Positions 32,743-42,524 of a DNA stretch of 64,000 nucleotides are shown here, piece after piece. The DNA lies in contig NZ_JAJUWS010000008.1 of assembly GCF_021390475.1 (NCBI RefSeq), forward strand, positions 99,369 through 163,368, given 5' to 3'. The first letter of the stretch is position 1, and each line of letters opens with the position of its first letter. The DNA comes from Streptomyces sp. ST2-7A. GTDB taxonomy: Bacteria > Actinomycetota > Actinomycetes > Streptomycetales > Streptomycetaceae. The position numbers and the translations under genes were made by a program. Under the pieces are notes generated by a model that was not told the DNA's origin, did no database searches, and worked only from the letters and a program-made list of their open reading frames with translations.

Positions 32743-34053
32743 ATGACCGACAGCTCTTCGTGTCTCGCGGATCCGCGAGTGCGCCCCGCCCCGGCCGATG
32801 ACGGCCCGGGGGAGATCCGCGAGATCGTCGTCCTCGGCTCCACCGGCTCGATCGGCACCCAGGCCGTGGACGTGGTGCTGCGCAACCCCGACCGCTTCCG
32901 GGTGGTCGGCCTCTCCGCCGCCGGTGGACGACCGGACCTGCTCGCCGAGCAGGCGCACCGTCTGCGGGTACGGACGGTGGCCGTGGCGCGTGAGGAGAAG
33001 CGGGAGGAACTGCGGGAGGAATTGCGCGCCCGCTACGGCTCCGGTGAACCGCTGCCGGAGATCCTGGTCGGCCCGGACGCGGCGACCGAACTGGCCGCCG
33101 CGGAGTGCCACACCGTGCTGAACGGCATCACCGGCTCGATCGGCCTGGCACCCACCCTGGCCGCCCTCGACGCGGGTCGCGTGCTGGCCCTGGCGAACAA
33201 GGAGTCGTTGATCGTCGGAGGCCCGCTGGTCACCGAGCGGGCCCGACCCGGCTCGATCGTGCCGGTGGACTCCGAGCACTCCGCGCTCTTCCAGGCCCTG
33301 CTCGGCGGCGAGCGCCGGGAGGTCTCCCGGCTGGTGGTCACCGCCAGCGGCGGCCCGTTCCGCGGGCGCACCCGGGCCGAGCTGGACCGGGTGACCCCGG
33401 CCGACGCCCTGAACCACCCCACCTGGTCGATGGGCCCGGTCATCACGATCAACTCCGCCACCCTGGTCAACAAGGGGCTGGAGGTGATCGAGGCGCACCT
33501 CCTCTACGACATCCCCTTCGAACGGATCGAGGTCGTGGTGCACCCGCAGTCCTACATCCACTCGATGGTGGAGTTCACCGACGGCTCCACCCTCGCCCAG
33601 CTCGGCCCGCCGGACATGCGGGTGCCCATCGCGCTGGGCATCGGCTGGCCGCACCGGGTGCCGGGCGCCGGCCCGACCTGCGACTGGACCCGGGCGCACA
33701 CCTGGGAGTTCCTGCCCCTGGACACCGAGGCCTTCCCGGCGGTACCACTGGCCTGCCGGGTCGGGGAGCTCGGTGGGATCGCCCCGGCGGTGTTCAACGC
33801 GGCGAACGAGGAGTGCGTGGACGCCTTCCTGGCGGGCGCGCTGCCGTTCACCGGCATCGTGGACACCGTCGCCAAGGTGGTCGAGGAGTTGGCCGGTGAC
33901 CGGACCGCCGCCGAGTCCGGAACCTCCCTGACCCTCTCGGACGTCCTTGATGCGGAGACCCGGGCCCGCCGGCGGGCCCGGGAACTGACCGGCGCGACCG
34001 CCGGGGGACCGGCCGCCGGTCGGGACACGAGCGACGAGGAGCCGTCGGCATGA
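32743..34053 (+). CDS. dxr: 1-deoxy-D-xylulose 5-phosphate reductoisomerase
   Basis: 436 residues. Second step of the MEP isoprenoid pathway: NADPH-dependent conversion of DXP to MEP. The NADPH-binding N-terminus is [18 protein letters not shown]; the metal and substrate loop is [11 protein letters not shown] and [22 protein letters not shown] and [20 protein letters not shown] are family signatures. The C-terminal helical domain has [13 protein letters not shown]. The ATG at 32743 is preceded by GGGGGA only two bases away and by a -10-like CAGAAT six bases away, so it may be leaderless. Its stop overlaps the M50 protease start (ATGA). The order dxr-M50-ispG-GNAT also occurs in mycobacteria. 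Confidence 0.95.
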   Translation: MTDSSSCLADPRVRPAPADDGPGEIREIVVLGSTGSIGTQAVDVVLRNPDRFRVVGLSAAGGRPDLLAEQAHRLRVRTVAVAREEKREELREELRARYGSGEPLPEILVGPDAATELAAAECHTVLNGITGSIGLAPTLAALDAGRVLALANKESLIVGGPLVTERARPGSIVPVDSEHSALFQALLGGERREVSRLVVTASGGPFRGRTRAELDRVTPADALNHPTWSMGPVITINSATLVNKGLEVIEAHLLYDIPFERIEVVVHPQSYIHSMVEFTDGSTLAQLGPPDMRVPIALGIGWPHRVPGAGPTCDWTRAHTWEFLPLDTEAFPAVPLACRVGELGGIAPAVFNAANEECVDAFLAGALPFTGIVDTVAKVVEELAGDRTAAESGTSLTLSDVLDAETRARRRARELTGATAGGPAAGRDTSDEEPSA

Positions 34054-35354
34054 CCACCCTGATGTTCGTCCTCGGTATAGCCGTCTTCGTCTTCGGTCTG
34101 CTCTTCTCGATCGCCTGGCACGAGTTGGGGCACCTGAGCACCGCCAAGATGTTCGGCATCCGGGTCCCGCAGTACATGGTGGGCTTCGGCCCGACCCTGT
34201 GGTCCCGGCGCCGGGGCGAGACGGAGTACGGCATCAAGGCCATCCCGCTGGGTGGCTACATCCGGATGATCGGGATGTTCCCGCCGGGCGACGACGGCCG
34301 GGTGCGGCAACGCTCCACCTCGCCGTTCCGCGGGATGATCGAGGACGCCCGGGCCGCCGCCTACGAGGAGTTGCAGCCCGGCGACGAGAAGCGGCTGTTC
34401 TACACCCGCAAGCCGTGGAAGCGGATCATCGTCATGTTCGCCGGGCCGGCGATGAACCTGATCCTGGCCGTGGTGATCTTCCTCGGGGTGTTGATGTCCT
34501 TCGGCATCAACATGCCCACCACGACCGTGGCGACGGTCTCCGAATGCGTGGTGGCGCAGGACGAACAACGCGACGAGTGCCGCGCCGGCGACCGCCCCGC
34601 CCCGGCCAACGAGGCGGGCCTGTTGCCCGGCGACACCATCACCGCCTTCGACGGGGAACCGGTGGAGGGCTGGAGCGCCCTCCAGGCCCGCATCCGGGAC
34701 ACCGTCGGGCCCGCCACGATCACCGTGGAGCGGGACGGCGAGGTGTTGGACCTGCGGGCCACCCTCATCCCCAACCAGGTGGCCGCGCTGGACGGCAACG
34801 GCGGCGCGGTGGAGGGCGAGTACGTCACCGCCGGCTTCATGGGCTTCACCCCCGCCCCCGGCATCGTCAAGCAGGACTTCCCGGAAGCTGTCACCTATAT
34901 GGGTGACATCATGGTGACCGGCGTCAACGCCCTGATCGCCCTGCCCTCCAAGGTGCCGAACCTCTGGGACGCCGCGTGGGGCACCGCCGAGCGCGACCAG
35001 GACGGCCCGATGGGCGTGGTCGGGGCGGCCCGGGTGGGCGGCGAGGTGTTCACCCTGGACATCCCGGCGGGCCAGCAGGTGGCGATCTTCCTCTTCCTGC
35101 TCGCGGGCTTCAACCTGTCGCTGTTCCTGTTCAACATGCTGCCGCTGCTCCCGCTGGACGGCGGGCACATCGCCGGGGCGGCCTGGGAGTCGGCCCGCCG
35201 CAACTCCGCGAAGGTGCTGCGCCGACCGGACCCCGGACCGTTCGACGTGGCCAAGCTCATGCCGATGGCGTACGTGGTGGCGGGGCTGTTCATCTGCTTC
35301 ACGCTGCTCGTTCTCGTCGCTGATATCGTCAGCCCGGTGCGGCTGGCCGGATGA
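34050..35354 (+). CDS. M50 family site-2 zinc metalloprotease (RseP/Rip1-like)
   Basis: 434 residues, an intramembrane protease. HELGH (His24, Glu25, His28) lies in the first hydrophobic segment; [10 protein letters not shown] near residue 370 provides the third zinc ligand. The middle holds a single PDZ domain ([20 protein letters not shown]) and a further hydrophobic segment. In mycobacteria Rip1, encoded in the same place between dxr and gcpE (ispG), cleaves anti-sigma factors and other membrane proteins; a similar role is inferred here. Translation is coupled to dxr by ATGA. Confidence 0.9.
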   Translation: MTTLMFVLGIAVFVFGLLFSIAWHELGHLSTAKMFGIRVPQYMVGFGPTLWSRRRGETEYGIKAIPLGGYIRMIGMFPPGDDGRVRQRSTSPFRGMIEDARAAAYEELQPGDEKRLFYTRKPWKRIIVMFAGPAMNLILAVVIFLGVLMSFGINMPTTTVATVSECVVAQDEQRDECRAGDRPAPANEAGLLPGDTITAFDGEPVEGWSALQARIRDTVGPATITVERDGEVLDLRATLIPNQVAALDGNGGAVEGEYVTAGFMGFTPAPGIVKQDFPEAVTYMGDIMVTGVNALIALPSKVPNLWDAAWGTAERDQDGPMGVVGAARVGGEVFTLDIPAGQQVAIFLFLLAGFNLSLFLFNMLPLLPLDGGHIAGAAWESARRNSAKVLRRPDPGPFDVAKLMPMAYVVAGLFICFTLLVLVADIVSPVRLAG

Positions 35355-35473
35355 CATCGGCCCCGGACCGGGGCCCCGGGGGAGCCGACGCCGACGCGTC
35401 GGTGGTTCGGCCCCGGACCGCCGACCACATCGCCGGAGCCGCCGGGCCGGCGGCCCGGGCCCGCCGCTGCCGC

Positions 35474-35479
35474 TAGGCT
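35474..35479 (+). promoter_or_regulatory. -10-like element of ispG
   Basis: TAGGCT, 65 bases before the ispG ATG, in the 189-base gap after the M50 protease gene. No strong -35. Confidence 0.35.
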
Positions 35480-35543
35480 CGATGACCGGAGCCCGCCCGT
35501 TTCCGCCGGGACCTCGAACCACACCGTGGGGTTGCACAGACCG

Positions 35544-36701
35544 ATGACAGCCATCTCGCTGGGAATGCCTTCCATACCGCTGAAGCTGGCCGAACGCCGC
35601 AGGAGCCGGAAACTCCGGGTCGGCTCGGTCGAGGTGGGCGGCGACGCGCCCGTCTCCGTGCAGTCGATGACCACGACCCGTACCTCCGACATCGGGGCGA
35701 CGCTCCAGCAGATCGCCGAGCTGACGGCCTCCGGCTGCCAGATCGTGCGGGTCGCCTGCCCGACCCGGGACGACGCCGACGCGCTGCCGGTGATCGCCCG
35801 CAAGTCCCAGATCCCGGTCATCGCGGACATCCACTTCCAGCCCCAGTACGTCTTCGCGGCGATCGACGCGGGCTGTGCGGCGGTGCGGGTCAACCCCGGC
35901 AACATCAAGCAGTTCGACGACAAGGTGGGTGAGATCGCCAGGGCCGCCTCCGCGAACGGCACCCCGATCCGCATCGGCGTCAACGCCGGCTCCCTGGACC
36001 GGCGCCTGCTCGCCAAGTACGGCAAGGCCACGCCCGAGGCGCTGGTGGAGTCGGCGCTGTGGGAGTGCTCGCTGTTCGAGGAGCACGACTTCCGCGACAT
36101 CAAGATCTCGGTCAAGCACAACGACCCCGTCGTGATGGTCAACGCCTACCGGCTGCTGGCCGAGCGCTGTGACTACCCCCTGCACCTGGGCGTCACCGAG
36201 GCGGGACCGGCCTTCCAGGGCACCATCAAGTCGGCCGTGGCCTTCGGCGCGCTGCTGAGCGAGGGCATCGGCGACACCATCCGGGTCTCGCTCTCCGCCC
36301 CGCCGGTGGAGGAGGTCAAGGTCGGCACCCAGATCCTCGAGTCCCTGGGGTTGCGCGAGCGCGGTCTGGAGATCGTCTCCTGTCCCTCCTGCGGACGGGC
36401 GCAGGTTGATGTCTACAAGCTGGCCGAGGAGGTCACGGCCGGCCTGGAGGGCATGGAGGTGCCGCTGCGGGTCGCGGTCATGGGCTGTGTCGTCAACGGC
36501 CCGGGCGAGGCCCGGGAGGCCGACCTCGGCGTGGCCTCGGGCAACGGCAAGGGACAGATCTTCGTCAAGGGCGAGGTCATCAAGACCGTGCCGGAGTCCA
36601 AGATCGTGGAGACCCTGATCGAGGAGGCGATGAAGATCGCCGAGCAGATGGAGCGGGACGGCGTCGGCTCCGGCGAACCGTCGGTGAGCATCGCCGGCTG
36701 A
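35544..36701 (+). CDS. ispG: 4-hydroxy-3-methylbut-2-enyl diphosphate synthase (flavodoxin type)
   Basis: 385 residues. Penultimate MEP-pathway step, a reductive dehydration using a [4Fe-4S] cluster. Cluster cysteines are in [10 protein letters not shown] and [11 protein letters not shown]; the TIM barrel motifs [15 protein letters not shown] and [15 protein letters not shown] are clear. The ATG at 35544 is preferred over an in-frame GTG 18 bases upstream because homologues begin MTAISLG-like. It is the third gene of the dxr-protease-ispG group and probably has its own promoter as well. Confidence 0.95.
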   Translation: MTAISLGMPSIPLKLAERRRSRKLRVGSVEVGGDAPVSVQSMTTTRTSDIGATLQQIAELTASGCQIVRVACPTRDDADALPVIARKSQIPVIADIHFQPQYVFAAIDAGCAAVRVNPGNIKQFDDKVGEIARAASANGTPIRIGVNAGSLDRRLLAKYGKATPEALVESALWECSLFEEHDFRDIKISVKHNDPVVMVNAYRLLAERCDYPLHLGVTEAGPAFQGTIKSAVAFGALLSEGIGDTIRVSLSAPPVEEVKVGTQILESLGLRERGLEIVSCPSCGRAQVDVYKLAEEVTAGLEGMEVPLRVAVMGCVVNGPGEAREADLGVASGNGKGQIFVKGEVIKTVPESKIVETLIEEAMKIAEQMERDGVGSGEPSVSIAG

Positions 36702-36860
36702 GTCGGATCGGGTGGGGCCGGTCCGGGCGGTCGACCCCGGCCCTCCCGCCCGGGTCTCCCGGGGCACCGGTACGCGGGCGGCTCCGGATCGGGCTCCGGA
36801 GCCCGAGGGAGAACGGGTGCCGGGCCCGGTGGACGAGGGGCCGTCGGGGCGGCCGAGGAG

Positions 36861-36866
36861 TACAGT
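36861..36866 (+). promoter_or_regulatory. -10-like element before the DUF4081-GNAT gene
   Basis: TACAGT, 98 bases before the GTG at 36959, in an otherwise very G+C-rich gap. A -35 match is poor. Confidence 0.3.
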
Positions 36867-36958
36867 GCGGGAACAGGGGCGCGTCCGCCCGGACCGGCCC
36901 GACCCGAGCCGCCGGCCCCACCACCCCGCCCCGTCGTTTCCCCTCGGCAAGGCCACAC

Positions 36959-37807
36959 GTGCTGACCTCACCCACCACCCGGGTCCTGGAACCCACGGAC
37001 CTGGACGCCGCACTCGAGGTGCTCGGCCGCGAACCCGTGGCCAACGCCTTCGTCACCGCCCGGGTCCTGGACGCCGGGCTCGACCCCGCCCGGCTCGGCG
37101 GCGAGATGTGGGGCTGGTACCGACGCGGTCGCCTCGGGGCCCTGTGCTACGCCGGTGCCAACCTGGTCCCGGTGTGCGCCGGCCCGATCGCCGTGCGGGC
37201 CTTCGCCGAGCGGGCCCTGCTGCGCGGTCGGCGCTGCTCCTCCATCGTCGGCCCCGCCGAGGCCACCGCCGCGCTCTGGTCCCAACTCCGTCCCTGCTGG
37301 GGCCCCGCCAGGGAGCTGCGCCCCCGTCAGCCCCTCATGGCCACCGGGGAACCCTCCGCCGTTGTCGTCCCCGACCCCCTCGTCCGCCCGGTACTGCGCA
37401 ACGAGATGGAACTGGTGCTGCCGGCCGCCGTCGCCATGTTCACCGAGGAGGTCGGTGTCTCCCCCCTCGCCGCGGCCGACGGCGGTCTCGCCTACCAGGC
37501 CCGGCTGGCCGACACCATCGGGCGCGGCCACTGCTTCGTCCGGGTCGAGGACGGTCGGGTGGTCTTCAAGGCCGAGATCGGGGCCGTCACCCCCGGGGTG
37601 TGTCAACTCCAGGGCGTGTGGACCGCTCCCGATCGCCGCGGCCGAGGGCTGGCCACGGCGGGTCTGGCGGCCGTCATCCGGCATGCCCTGGTCCACACCG
37701 CCCCGGTGGTCAGCCTCTACGTCAACGACTTCAACACCCCTGCCCTGAGGGTCTACCGGCGGCTCGGCTTCCGTGAGGTCGGGGCTCTCATGAGCGTGCT
37801 GTTCTGA
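36959..37807 (+). CDS. DUF4081 and GNAT domain acetyltransferase
   Basis: 282 residues. The N-terminal half is the DUF4081 region common in actinobacterial proteins encoded after ispG. The C-terminal GNAT fold carries the acetyl-CoA pyrophosphate loop APDRRGRGLATAGLAAVI and the closing LYVNDFNTPALRVYRRLGF. It transfers an acetyl group to an unknown acceptor. The GTG at 36959 has AAGG seven bases upstream. A homologue occupies the same place in mycobacteria, so it belongs to a conserved neighbourhood with the M50 protease and ispG. Confidence 0.85.
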   Translation: MLTSPTTRVLEPTDLDAALEVLGREPVANAFVTARVLDAGLDPARLGGEMWGWYRRGRLGALCYAGANLVPVCAGPIAVRAFAERALLRGRRCSSIVGPAEATAALWSQLRPCWGPARELRPRQPLMATGEPSAVVVPDPLVRPVLRNEMELVLPAAVAMFTEEVGVSPLAAADGGLAYQARLADTIGRGHCFVRVEDGRVVFKAEIGAVTPGVCQLQGVWTAPDRRGRGLATAGLAAVIRHALVHTAPVVSLYVNDFNTPALRVYRRLGFREVGALMSVLF

Positions 37808-38067
37808 GCCGGGTCTGCGGGGACGAACCACGCGATCCCGGCCGGCCGGAATGCGCCGTGCCCCGCCGCGTCCCGGTCCGCCTTCCGACCGGTGGGGAGG
37901 CCCGCCGTGCTCCTTCACCGATCGCCCACTCAATTCCGAAGCCGCACGTCGGTGCCCGTTTCCGGTCCCTTCGCCCCCTCCGCGCCCCGGAGGGCGCCGT
38001 CGGCACGGCTTTCCGGGAGCGGCCCCGGGAGGCCCCACCCGGCCGGGACTTCCGTCCCACCGGGGGT

Positions 38068-38073
38068 TAACCT
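38068..38073 (+). promoter_or_regulatory. -10 of a leaderless promoter
   Basis: TAACCT ends six bases before the ATG at 38080, and no Shine-Dalgarno is present. Confidence 0.5.
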
Positions 38074-38079
38074 CGCGGC

Positions 38080-38613
38080 ATGGACGAAGCCGTCATCGGT
38101 CCGCTCGACCTGACCGTCCGGGTGGAGGAGGCGCTCGCCGTACAGGCGCGGGCTTTCGGGCTCTCCGAGGACGAAACCCGTGTTCGACACCACATCGTGC
38201 TGCGCCACGTGGCCACCCCCGGTTCGCGGGCGTTGGGCGCCACCCTGCCCGATGGCACCCTCGTCGGCTTCGTCTACGGCCTGCCCTGCGACCGCACCCA
38301 GTGGTGGGCCTCGGTGGTGGAACCGCACCTGCGCGCCAACGGCGCCGACGACTGGCTCGACGACTCCTTCACCATCACCGAGCTGCACGTGCTCCCCACC
38401 CATCAGGGCCTGGGCATCGGACGTGCGCTGATCACGGCCCTGACCGACCACTGCGGCAGGCCCCGGTCGCTGCTCTCCGCCATCGACGCGGACACCCCCG
38501 CCCGCGCCCTGTACCGCAAGCTCGGCTACCGGGACCTGGCCCGCCGGGTGGCCTTCCCCTCCGCGCCGCGCCCCTACGCCGTGATGGGGGCGTACCTGCC
38601 GCTGGTCCGTTGA
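38080..38613 (+). CDS. GNAT family N-acetyltransferase
   Basis: 177 residues. Single GNAT domain with the central strand ITELHVLPTHQGLGIGRALI (acetyl-CoA binding loop QGLGIGRA) and the C-terminal ARALYRKLGYRDL. The substrate is unknown. The ATG at 38080 is the first base of a likely leaderless transcript. It stands alone before proS, 168 bases away, which has its own -10-like TAGGCT at 38717-38722. Confidence 0.8.
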   Translation: MDEAVIGPLDLTVRVEEALAVQARAFGLSEDETRVRHHIVLRHVATPGSRALGATLPDGTLVGFVYGLPCDRTQWWASVVEPHLRANGADDWLDDSFTITELHVLPTHQGLGIGRALITALTDHCGRPRSLLSAIDADTPARALYRKLGYRDLARRVAFPSAPRPYAVMGAYLPLVR

Positions 38614-38716
38614 GGACGGCGGAAACGGACGGCCCGTCGTCGGTTCACCGACCGCACGGGGCCCGCGGGGCGGCCCCGGAAAGGAGACGGCGGACGCGTC
38701 CGGCGTCCCGGCCGGA

Positions 38717-38722
38717 TAGGCT
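38717..38722 (+). promoter_or_regulatory. -10-like element of proS
   Basis: TAGGCT, about 60 bases upstream of the proS ATG. Confidence 0.35.
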
Positions 38723-38781
38723 CCTGTGCCCGGCCCGATCCACGGGCCGCCGCCCTCGCCGCCCATCGCAGGAGTGCCCCC

Positions 38782-40530
38782 ATGCCCGCCCCCGTCCAGC
38801 GCATGTCCCGTCTGATGCTCAAGACCCTGCGGGACGCGCCGGCCGACGCCGAGACCATCAGCCACAGCCTGTTGGTCCGCGCCGGCTACGTCCGCCGCAC
38901 CGCCGCCGGAGTGTGGAGCTGGCTGCCGCTGGGCCACCGGGTCCTGGAGAACGTCACCCGCGTGGTCCGCGAGGAGATGGACGCCATCGGCGCCCAGGAG
39001 GTCCTGCTGCCCGCCCTGCTGCCCAAGGAGCCCTACGAGGCCACCGGGCGCTGGGATGAGTACGGCGACGAGCTCTTCCGGCTGACCGACCGCAAGGGCG
39101 CCGACTTCCTGCTCGGCCCCACCCACGAGGAGATCTTCACCCTCCTGGTGCGCGACCAGTGCACCAGCTACAAGGACCTCCCCGTGCTCCTCTACCAGAT
39201 CCAGACCAAGTACCGGGACGAGGCCCGCCCCCGTTCGGGCATCCTGCGCGGCCGCGAGTTCCTGATGAAGGACTCCTACTCCTTCGACGTGACCGACGAG
39301 GGACTGGCCGCCTCCTACGACCTGCACCGTGCCGCCTACCTGCGGATCTTCGAGCGATTGGGGATGGACTTCCGGGTGGTCTCGGCGACCTCCGGGGCCA
39401 TGGGCGGCTCCGCCTCCGAGGAGTTCCTGGCTCCCGCCGCGGCCGGTGAGGACACCTTCGCCCAGTGCGCCGCCTGCGGTTGGGCCGCCAACACCGAGGC
39501 GGTCACCACCACCGTTCCGCCGGTGGACCCGGAGACGGTCGCGGCGATTCCCCCCGTCGAGGAGCTGGACACCCCCGACACCCCCACCATCGAGACGCTC
39601 GCCGAGCACCTGGGCGTCCCGGCCTCCGCCACCCTGAAGAACCTGCTGATCACGGTGGACGGCGAGATCACCGCGGTCGGTGTCCCCGGCGACCGCGAGG
39701 TGGACCTCGGCAAACTCACCGAACACCTGGCCCCCGCCCGGGTCGAACTGGTCACCGTCGAGGACTTCGCCGCGCACCCCGAACTGGTGCGCGGCTATGT
39801 GGGGCCGCAGGGGATGGCGGGCAAGTCCTTCCGCTACCTCGCCGACCCCCGGGTGGCCCCCGGCACCTCCTGGATCACCGGGGCGAACAAGGACGGTGCC
39901 CACGCCCGCAACGTGGTCTGCGGCCGGGACTTCACGGTGGACGAGTACCTGGACGTGGTCGTGGTCCGGGCCGGGGACCCCTGCCCGAGGTGCGGCGGGG
40001 AACTGACCCTGGACCGGGCCATCGAGATCGGTCACATCTTCCAGCTGGGCCGCAAGTACGCGGACGCGCTGAAGCTGGACGTGCTGGGTCCCGACGGCAA
40101 GCCCGCCCGGGTGACCATGGGCTCCTACGGCATCGGGGTCTCCCGGGCCGTCGCCGCGCTCGCCGAGCAGACCGCCGATGAGCAGGGCCTGTGCTGGCCG
40201 CGCGAGATCGCCCCGGCCGACGTGCACGTGGTCGCCGCCGGCAAGGCGGTGCAGACCGAGCTGGCGCTGCGGCTCGCCGACCGTCTCGGCGCCGCCGGCG
40301 TGCGGGTCCTGGTGGACGACCGGGCCGGTGTCTCGCCGGGTGTGAAGTTCACCGACGCCGAACTGATCGGGGTGCCGACCATCCTGGTGGTGGGACGCGG
40401 CGCGGCCGACGGGCGGGTCGAGTTGAAGGACCGCCGTACCGGGGAGCGCGTGGAGCACCCGGTGCAGGAGGCGCTGTCCCTGCTCGTCGCCTCCGTGCGC
40501 GGCGGGGACGCGGACGACAGCGACCGCTGA
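38782..40530 (+). CDS. proS: Prolyl-tRNA synthetase
   Basis: 582 residues, the long bacterial (ProS type I) form. Class II motif 2 is visible around [19 protein letters not shown], followed by MKDSYSFD. The inserted editing domain, which clears Ala-tRNAPro, spans about residues 240-390 ([23 protein letters not shown] region). Motif 3 is [17 protein letters not shown]. The C-terminal anticodon-binding domain has [19 protein letters not shown] stands seven bases before the ATG. A very strong terminator lies right after the stop. Confidence 0.95.
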   Translation: MPAPVQRMSRLMLKTLRDAPADAETISHSLLVRAGYVRRTAAGVWSWLPLGHRVLENVTRVVREEMDAIGAQEVLLPALLPKEPYEATGRWDEYGDELFRLTDRKGADFLLGPTHEEIFTLLVRDQCTSYKDLPVLLYQIQTKYRDEARPRSGILRGREFLMKDSYSFDVTDEGLAASYDLHRAAYLRIFERLGMDFRVVSATSGAMGGSASEEFLAPAAAGEDTFAQCAACGWAANTEAVTTTVPPVDPETVAAIPPVEELDTPDTPTIETLAEHLGVPASATLKNLLITVDGEITAVGVPGDREVDLGKLTEHLAPARVELVTVEDFAAHPELVRGYVGPQGMAGKSFRYLADPRVAPGTSWITGANKDGAHARNVVCGRDFTVDEYLDVVVVRAGDPCPRCGGELTLDRAIEIGHIFQLGRKYADALKLDVLGPDGKPARVTMGSYGIGVSRAVAALAEQTADEQGLCWPREIAPADVHVVAAGKAVQTELALRLADRLGAAGVRVLVDDRAGVSPGVKFTDAELIGVPTILVVGRGAADGRVELKDRRTGERVEHPVQEALSLLVASVRGGDADDSDR

Positions 40531-40540
40531 CGCGGTTCCC

Positions 40541-40582
40541 GACGGTGCCGGCCGACCCCGAACGGGGTCGGCCGGCACCGTC
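40541..40582 (+). terminator. proS terminator
   Basis: Perfect 19-bp arms (40541-40559 and 40564-40582) with a GAAC loop, ten bases after the proS stop. The last seven bases of the right arm (CACCGTC) are also the first seven bases of the 15-bp tandem repeat that follows. Confidence 0.85.
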
Positions 40583-40680
40583 GTTCGTGGCACCGTCGTT
40601 CGTGGCACCGTCGTTCGTGGCACCGTCGTTCGTGGCACCGTCGTTCGTGGCACCGTCGTTCGTGGCACCGTCGTTCGTGG
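40576..40680. repeat. Minisatellite, seven perfect copies of a 15-bp unit
   Basis: CACCGTCGTTCGTGG repeated exactly seven times with no divergence. It begins inside the right arm of the proS terminator. It lies between proS and a convergent gene, outside any plausible coding region. Perfect identity means recent expansion or strong homogenisation. Confidence 0.9.
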
Positions 40681-40684
40681 CACC

Positions 40685-40725
40685 GGGGGAGCGGGCGGCC
40701 GGGGGAGCGGGCGGCCGGGGGAGCC
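40685..40725. repeat. 16-bp tandem repeat, two and a half copies
   Basis: GGGGGAGCGGGCGGCC twice, then GGGGGAGCC. It directly follows the 15-bp minisatellite. Confidence 0.8.
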
Positions 40726-40755
40726 GTCCCGACGACCCGGCCCGGTACGGGGCGC

Positions 40756-41799
40756 TCACAATCGGGCGGCGAACTCCAGCAGTGTCTCCCCGCCGATCCG
40801 ATCCCCCGTCGTCAGCCTGAGCACCCCTGACTCCACGGCGCGGAACACCGTCCAGCCCCGCAGCCGTTCGCGGTCCACCTCCACCGTCTCGGCCAGCCGG
40901 GCGAGGGCCCGCCGGATCCGTACCGGGCCGGCGGAGGTCGCCATCAGATCCTCCGGTCGGTCCCGCGCCACCCGGGCCACCTCCCAGGCGCGCTCCCCGA
41001 CCACCGGTTCGGGCCCCACGGCCAACCACGGGGCCCGGTCCGTGCCGGAGGCCAGCACCGTTCCCTGGCACAGCCGACCGTGCAGCAGCAGCCGTTCGGC
41101 GGGGGCGGTGGCGAGGAGTTCGGCGCGCGTCTCCAGGGCCTCCCGGATCATCGGCCGCAGGGCGGCCGGGTCGGGGAGGCACGCGATCGGGTCCGCTCCC
41201 GGTGGGCCCGGCGCGGGGAACCGTCCGTTCCCCGGCCCGTCGCCGAACGGGTCGGCCTCCCCGGCGCCCTCGGCGTCCGACGACACCATCCAGCGCAGGA
41301 ACCGGGCGCCCGCCGCGGAGCGGGCCGTCACATCGGGGAAGGGGTGCCCCGGTTCGGGCTCCACCCACAGCCGGCGCCCCACCGACACGGTCTCCAGGAC
41401 CGCCTTCGCCTCGGGCAGCGAACGCAGGCTCACGGCCGGCCGCAACCGTTCCAACAGCAGTGCCCCCGCTCGCGGGTCGCAGCGCCACGAACGCACCGCG
41501 CCCCGCCCGTCCCAGGCCCGCAGCGCGGCGTGCTCGGGGCCGGCCCGTTCCGGCCGACCGTGGAGCTTCAGCGCCCCCGGCGTGCCGTCGGCGGTGCGCA
41601 CCAGGATCACCATGGAGGCCCGGCCGCCGGGGACCACCACCCGCTCCGGGGTCAGCCCCCATCGATCGGACAGGGCGTCCACCAGCGCGGGGAAACCGGT
41701 GGCGCGATGTCGGATCGCGGCCCGGGGAGAGCGCGCCAGATGGGCGGGCGGCTCCATCCGCGTGGCGGGGCGGTCGGGTGGGAAGACGGGGGCGGGCAT
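40756..41799 (-). CDS. Aminoglycoside/hydroxyurea phosphotransferase-like protein, probable pseudokinase
   Basis: 347 residues of the APH(6)/hydroxyurea kinase family. The N-lobe lysine is kept (GALKLHGRP). The catalytic loop, normally HGDLHxxN, reads LLHGRLCQGTVL, so both the catalytic aspartate and the metal-binding asparagine are gone. The following IDPK-type metal motif reads VGPEPVVG, losing its aspartate. The rest of the fold, including ERAWEVARVARDR and the C-terminal WTVFRAVESGV, is intact. Phosphotransfer is therefore unlikely; a scaffold or binding role is possible. It starts four bases after the DUF4439 gene ends, so it is co-transcribed with it, and is convergent to proS. Confidence 0.75.
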   Translation of the reverse strand: MPAPVFPPDRPATRMEPPAHLARSPRAAIRHRATGFPALVDALSDRWGLTPERVVVPGGRASMVILVRTADGTPGALKLHGRPERAGPEHAALRAWDGRGAVRSWRCDPRAGALLLERLRPAVSLRSLPEAKAVLETVSVGRRLWVEPEPGHPFPDVTARSAAGARFLRWMVSSDAEGAGEADPFGDGPGNGRFPAPGPPGADPIACLPDPAALRPMIREALETRAELLATAPAERLLLHGRLCQGTVLASGTDRAPWLAVGPEPVVGERAWEVARVARDRPEDLMATSAGPVRIRRALARLAETVEVDRERLRGWTVFRAVESGVLRLTTGDRIGGETLLEFAARL

Positions 41800-41803
41800 G
41801 GGA

Positions 41804-42412
41804 TCAGTCCTGCCCGAAACCGGCTCCCGGTACCGTCCCGGGGCCCGCCGGTGGATGGGCCCCGGTCATTTTCCCGGTACCCCGGTCGTCGTCGGGCTGC
41901 TCGGAGGGATCGGTCGGCGTGGCGTACTCGGAGACGCCCGGGAAGGCGACGGCCCGCCCGTGCCAGCGCGCGGCCAGCACGGCGGCCTCGCGCAGGGCGA
42001 TCGCGGCCTCCCTCCGCGCGTCGCCCGCGGAGAACCGGACCAGGTCCGCGTAGACGGCCGCCAGCCGGGTCTCCAGTTCGGCGGCGAGCGCCAGCGCGGA
42101 GGGACCGTCGGTGACCTCGAAGGGCAGGGCGTACCCGGCGGCGGCCGCCGGTGGCTCGCCGCCCAGATCACGGATGCGCCGGGTCAGCGCGTCCCGGCGC
42201 GAGCGGTGGCCGCTCCACGCCTGTCGCAGGTCGGGATCCAGATCACTCCCGGCCGCCGCCCCGGCCACGCCGTATCCGTAGACGGCGGCGTGCTCGGCGG
42301 CGAGCGCCGCCCGGGTCGCGCCCAGTTCCGTGTCCGGATCCATGTCCGGATCCGGCTCCGCGTGCGGTTCCGTGTTCGCCTTCACGCCGTGTGTCCCCGT
42401 CAGCCGTGCCAT
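41804..42412 (-). CDS. Ferritin-like DUF4439 protein
   Basis: 202 residues. After a charged N-terminus come four amphipathic helices of a ferritin-like bundle: TRAALAAEHAAVYGYGVAGA, WSGHRSRRDALTRRIRDLGG, ALALAAELETRLAAVYADLV and AIALREAAVLAARWHG. The C-terminal tail is polar and disordered. The EHxxVYGYG pattern is typical of DUF4439. Iron binding is not evident. GGGGAGG stands six bases before the ATG. It is the middle gene of lipoprotein, DUF4439, pseudokinase-like, reading away from rimP. Confidence 0.8.
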   Translation of the reverse strand: MARLTGTHGVKANTEPHAEPDPDMDPDTELGATRAALAAEHAAVYGYGVAGAAAGSDLDPDLRQAWSGHRSRRDALTRRIRDLGGEPPAAAAGYALPFEVTDGPSALALAAELETRLAAVYADLVRFSAGDARREAAIALREAAVLAARWHGRAVAFPGVSEYATPTDPSEQPDDDRGTGKMTGAHPPAGPGTVPGAGFGQD

Positions 42413-42524
42413 CCGGTGCCTCCCCCTGTCGGTCGGGCGCCGTGCGGGGTGCCCTCCGTCGTGTCACCCGTCCCCGCCCGGTCCGTGCCGGTGGTCGGCT
42501 CTCCGTCCCGAGGCCCGCTGGGGG

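Noticed and set aside
35482..35547. 21-codon upstream ORF whose stop overlaps the ispG start (ATGA)
   Set aside because: Its ATG lies only two bases after the -10-like TAGGCT, upstream of the expected transcription start, and it lacks a ribosome binding site.
37930..40683. Minus-strand frame of about 900 codons starting with a Thr-Val-Pro-Arg repeat
   Set aside because: It is the mirror of proS and a GNAT gene. The repeat is simply the 15-bp minisatellite read in frame.
40576..40725. CRISPR-like array
   Set aside because: The units are directly adjacent, with no spacers, and no cas gene is present.
40756..41799. Aminoglycoside resistance gene
   Set aside because: Catalytic and metal-binding residues of the phosphotransferase are missing, and the gene sits in a conserved core context.
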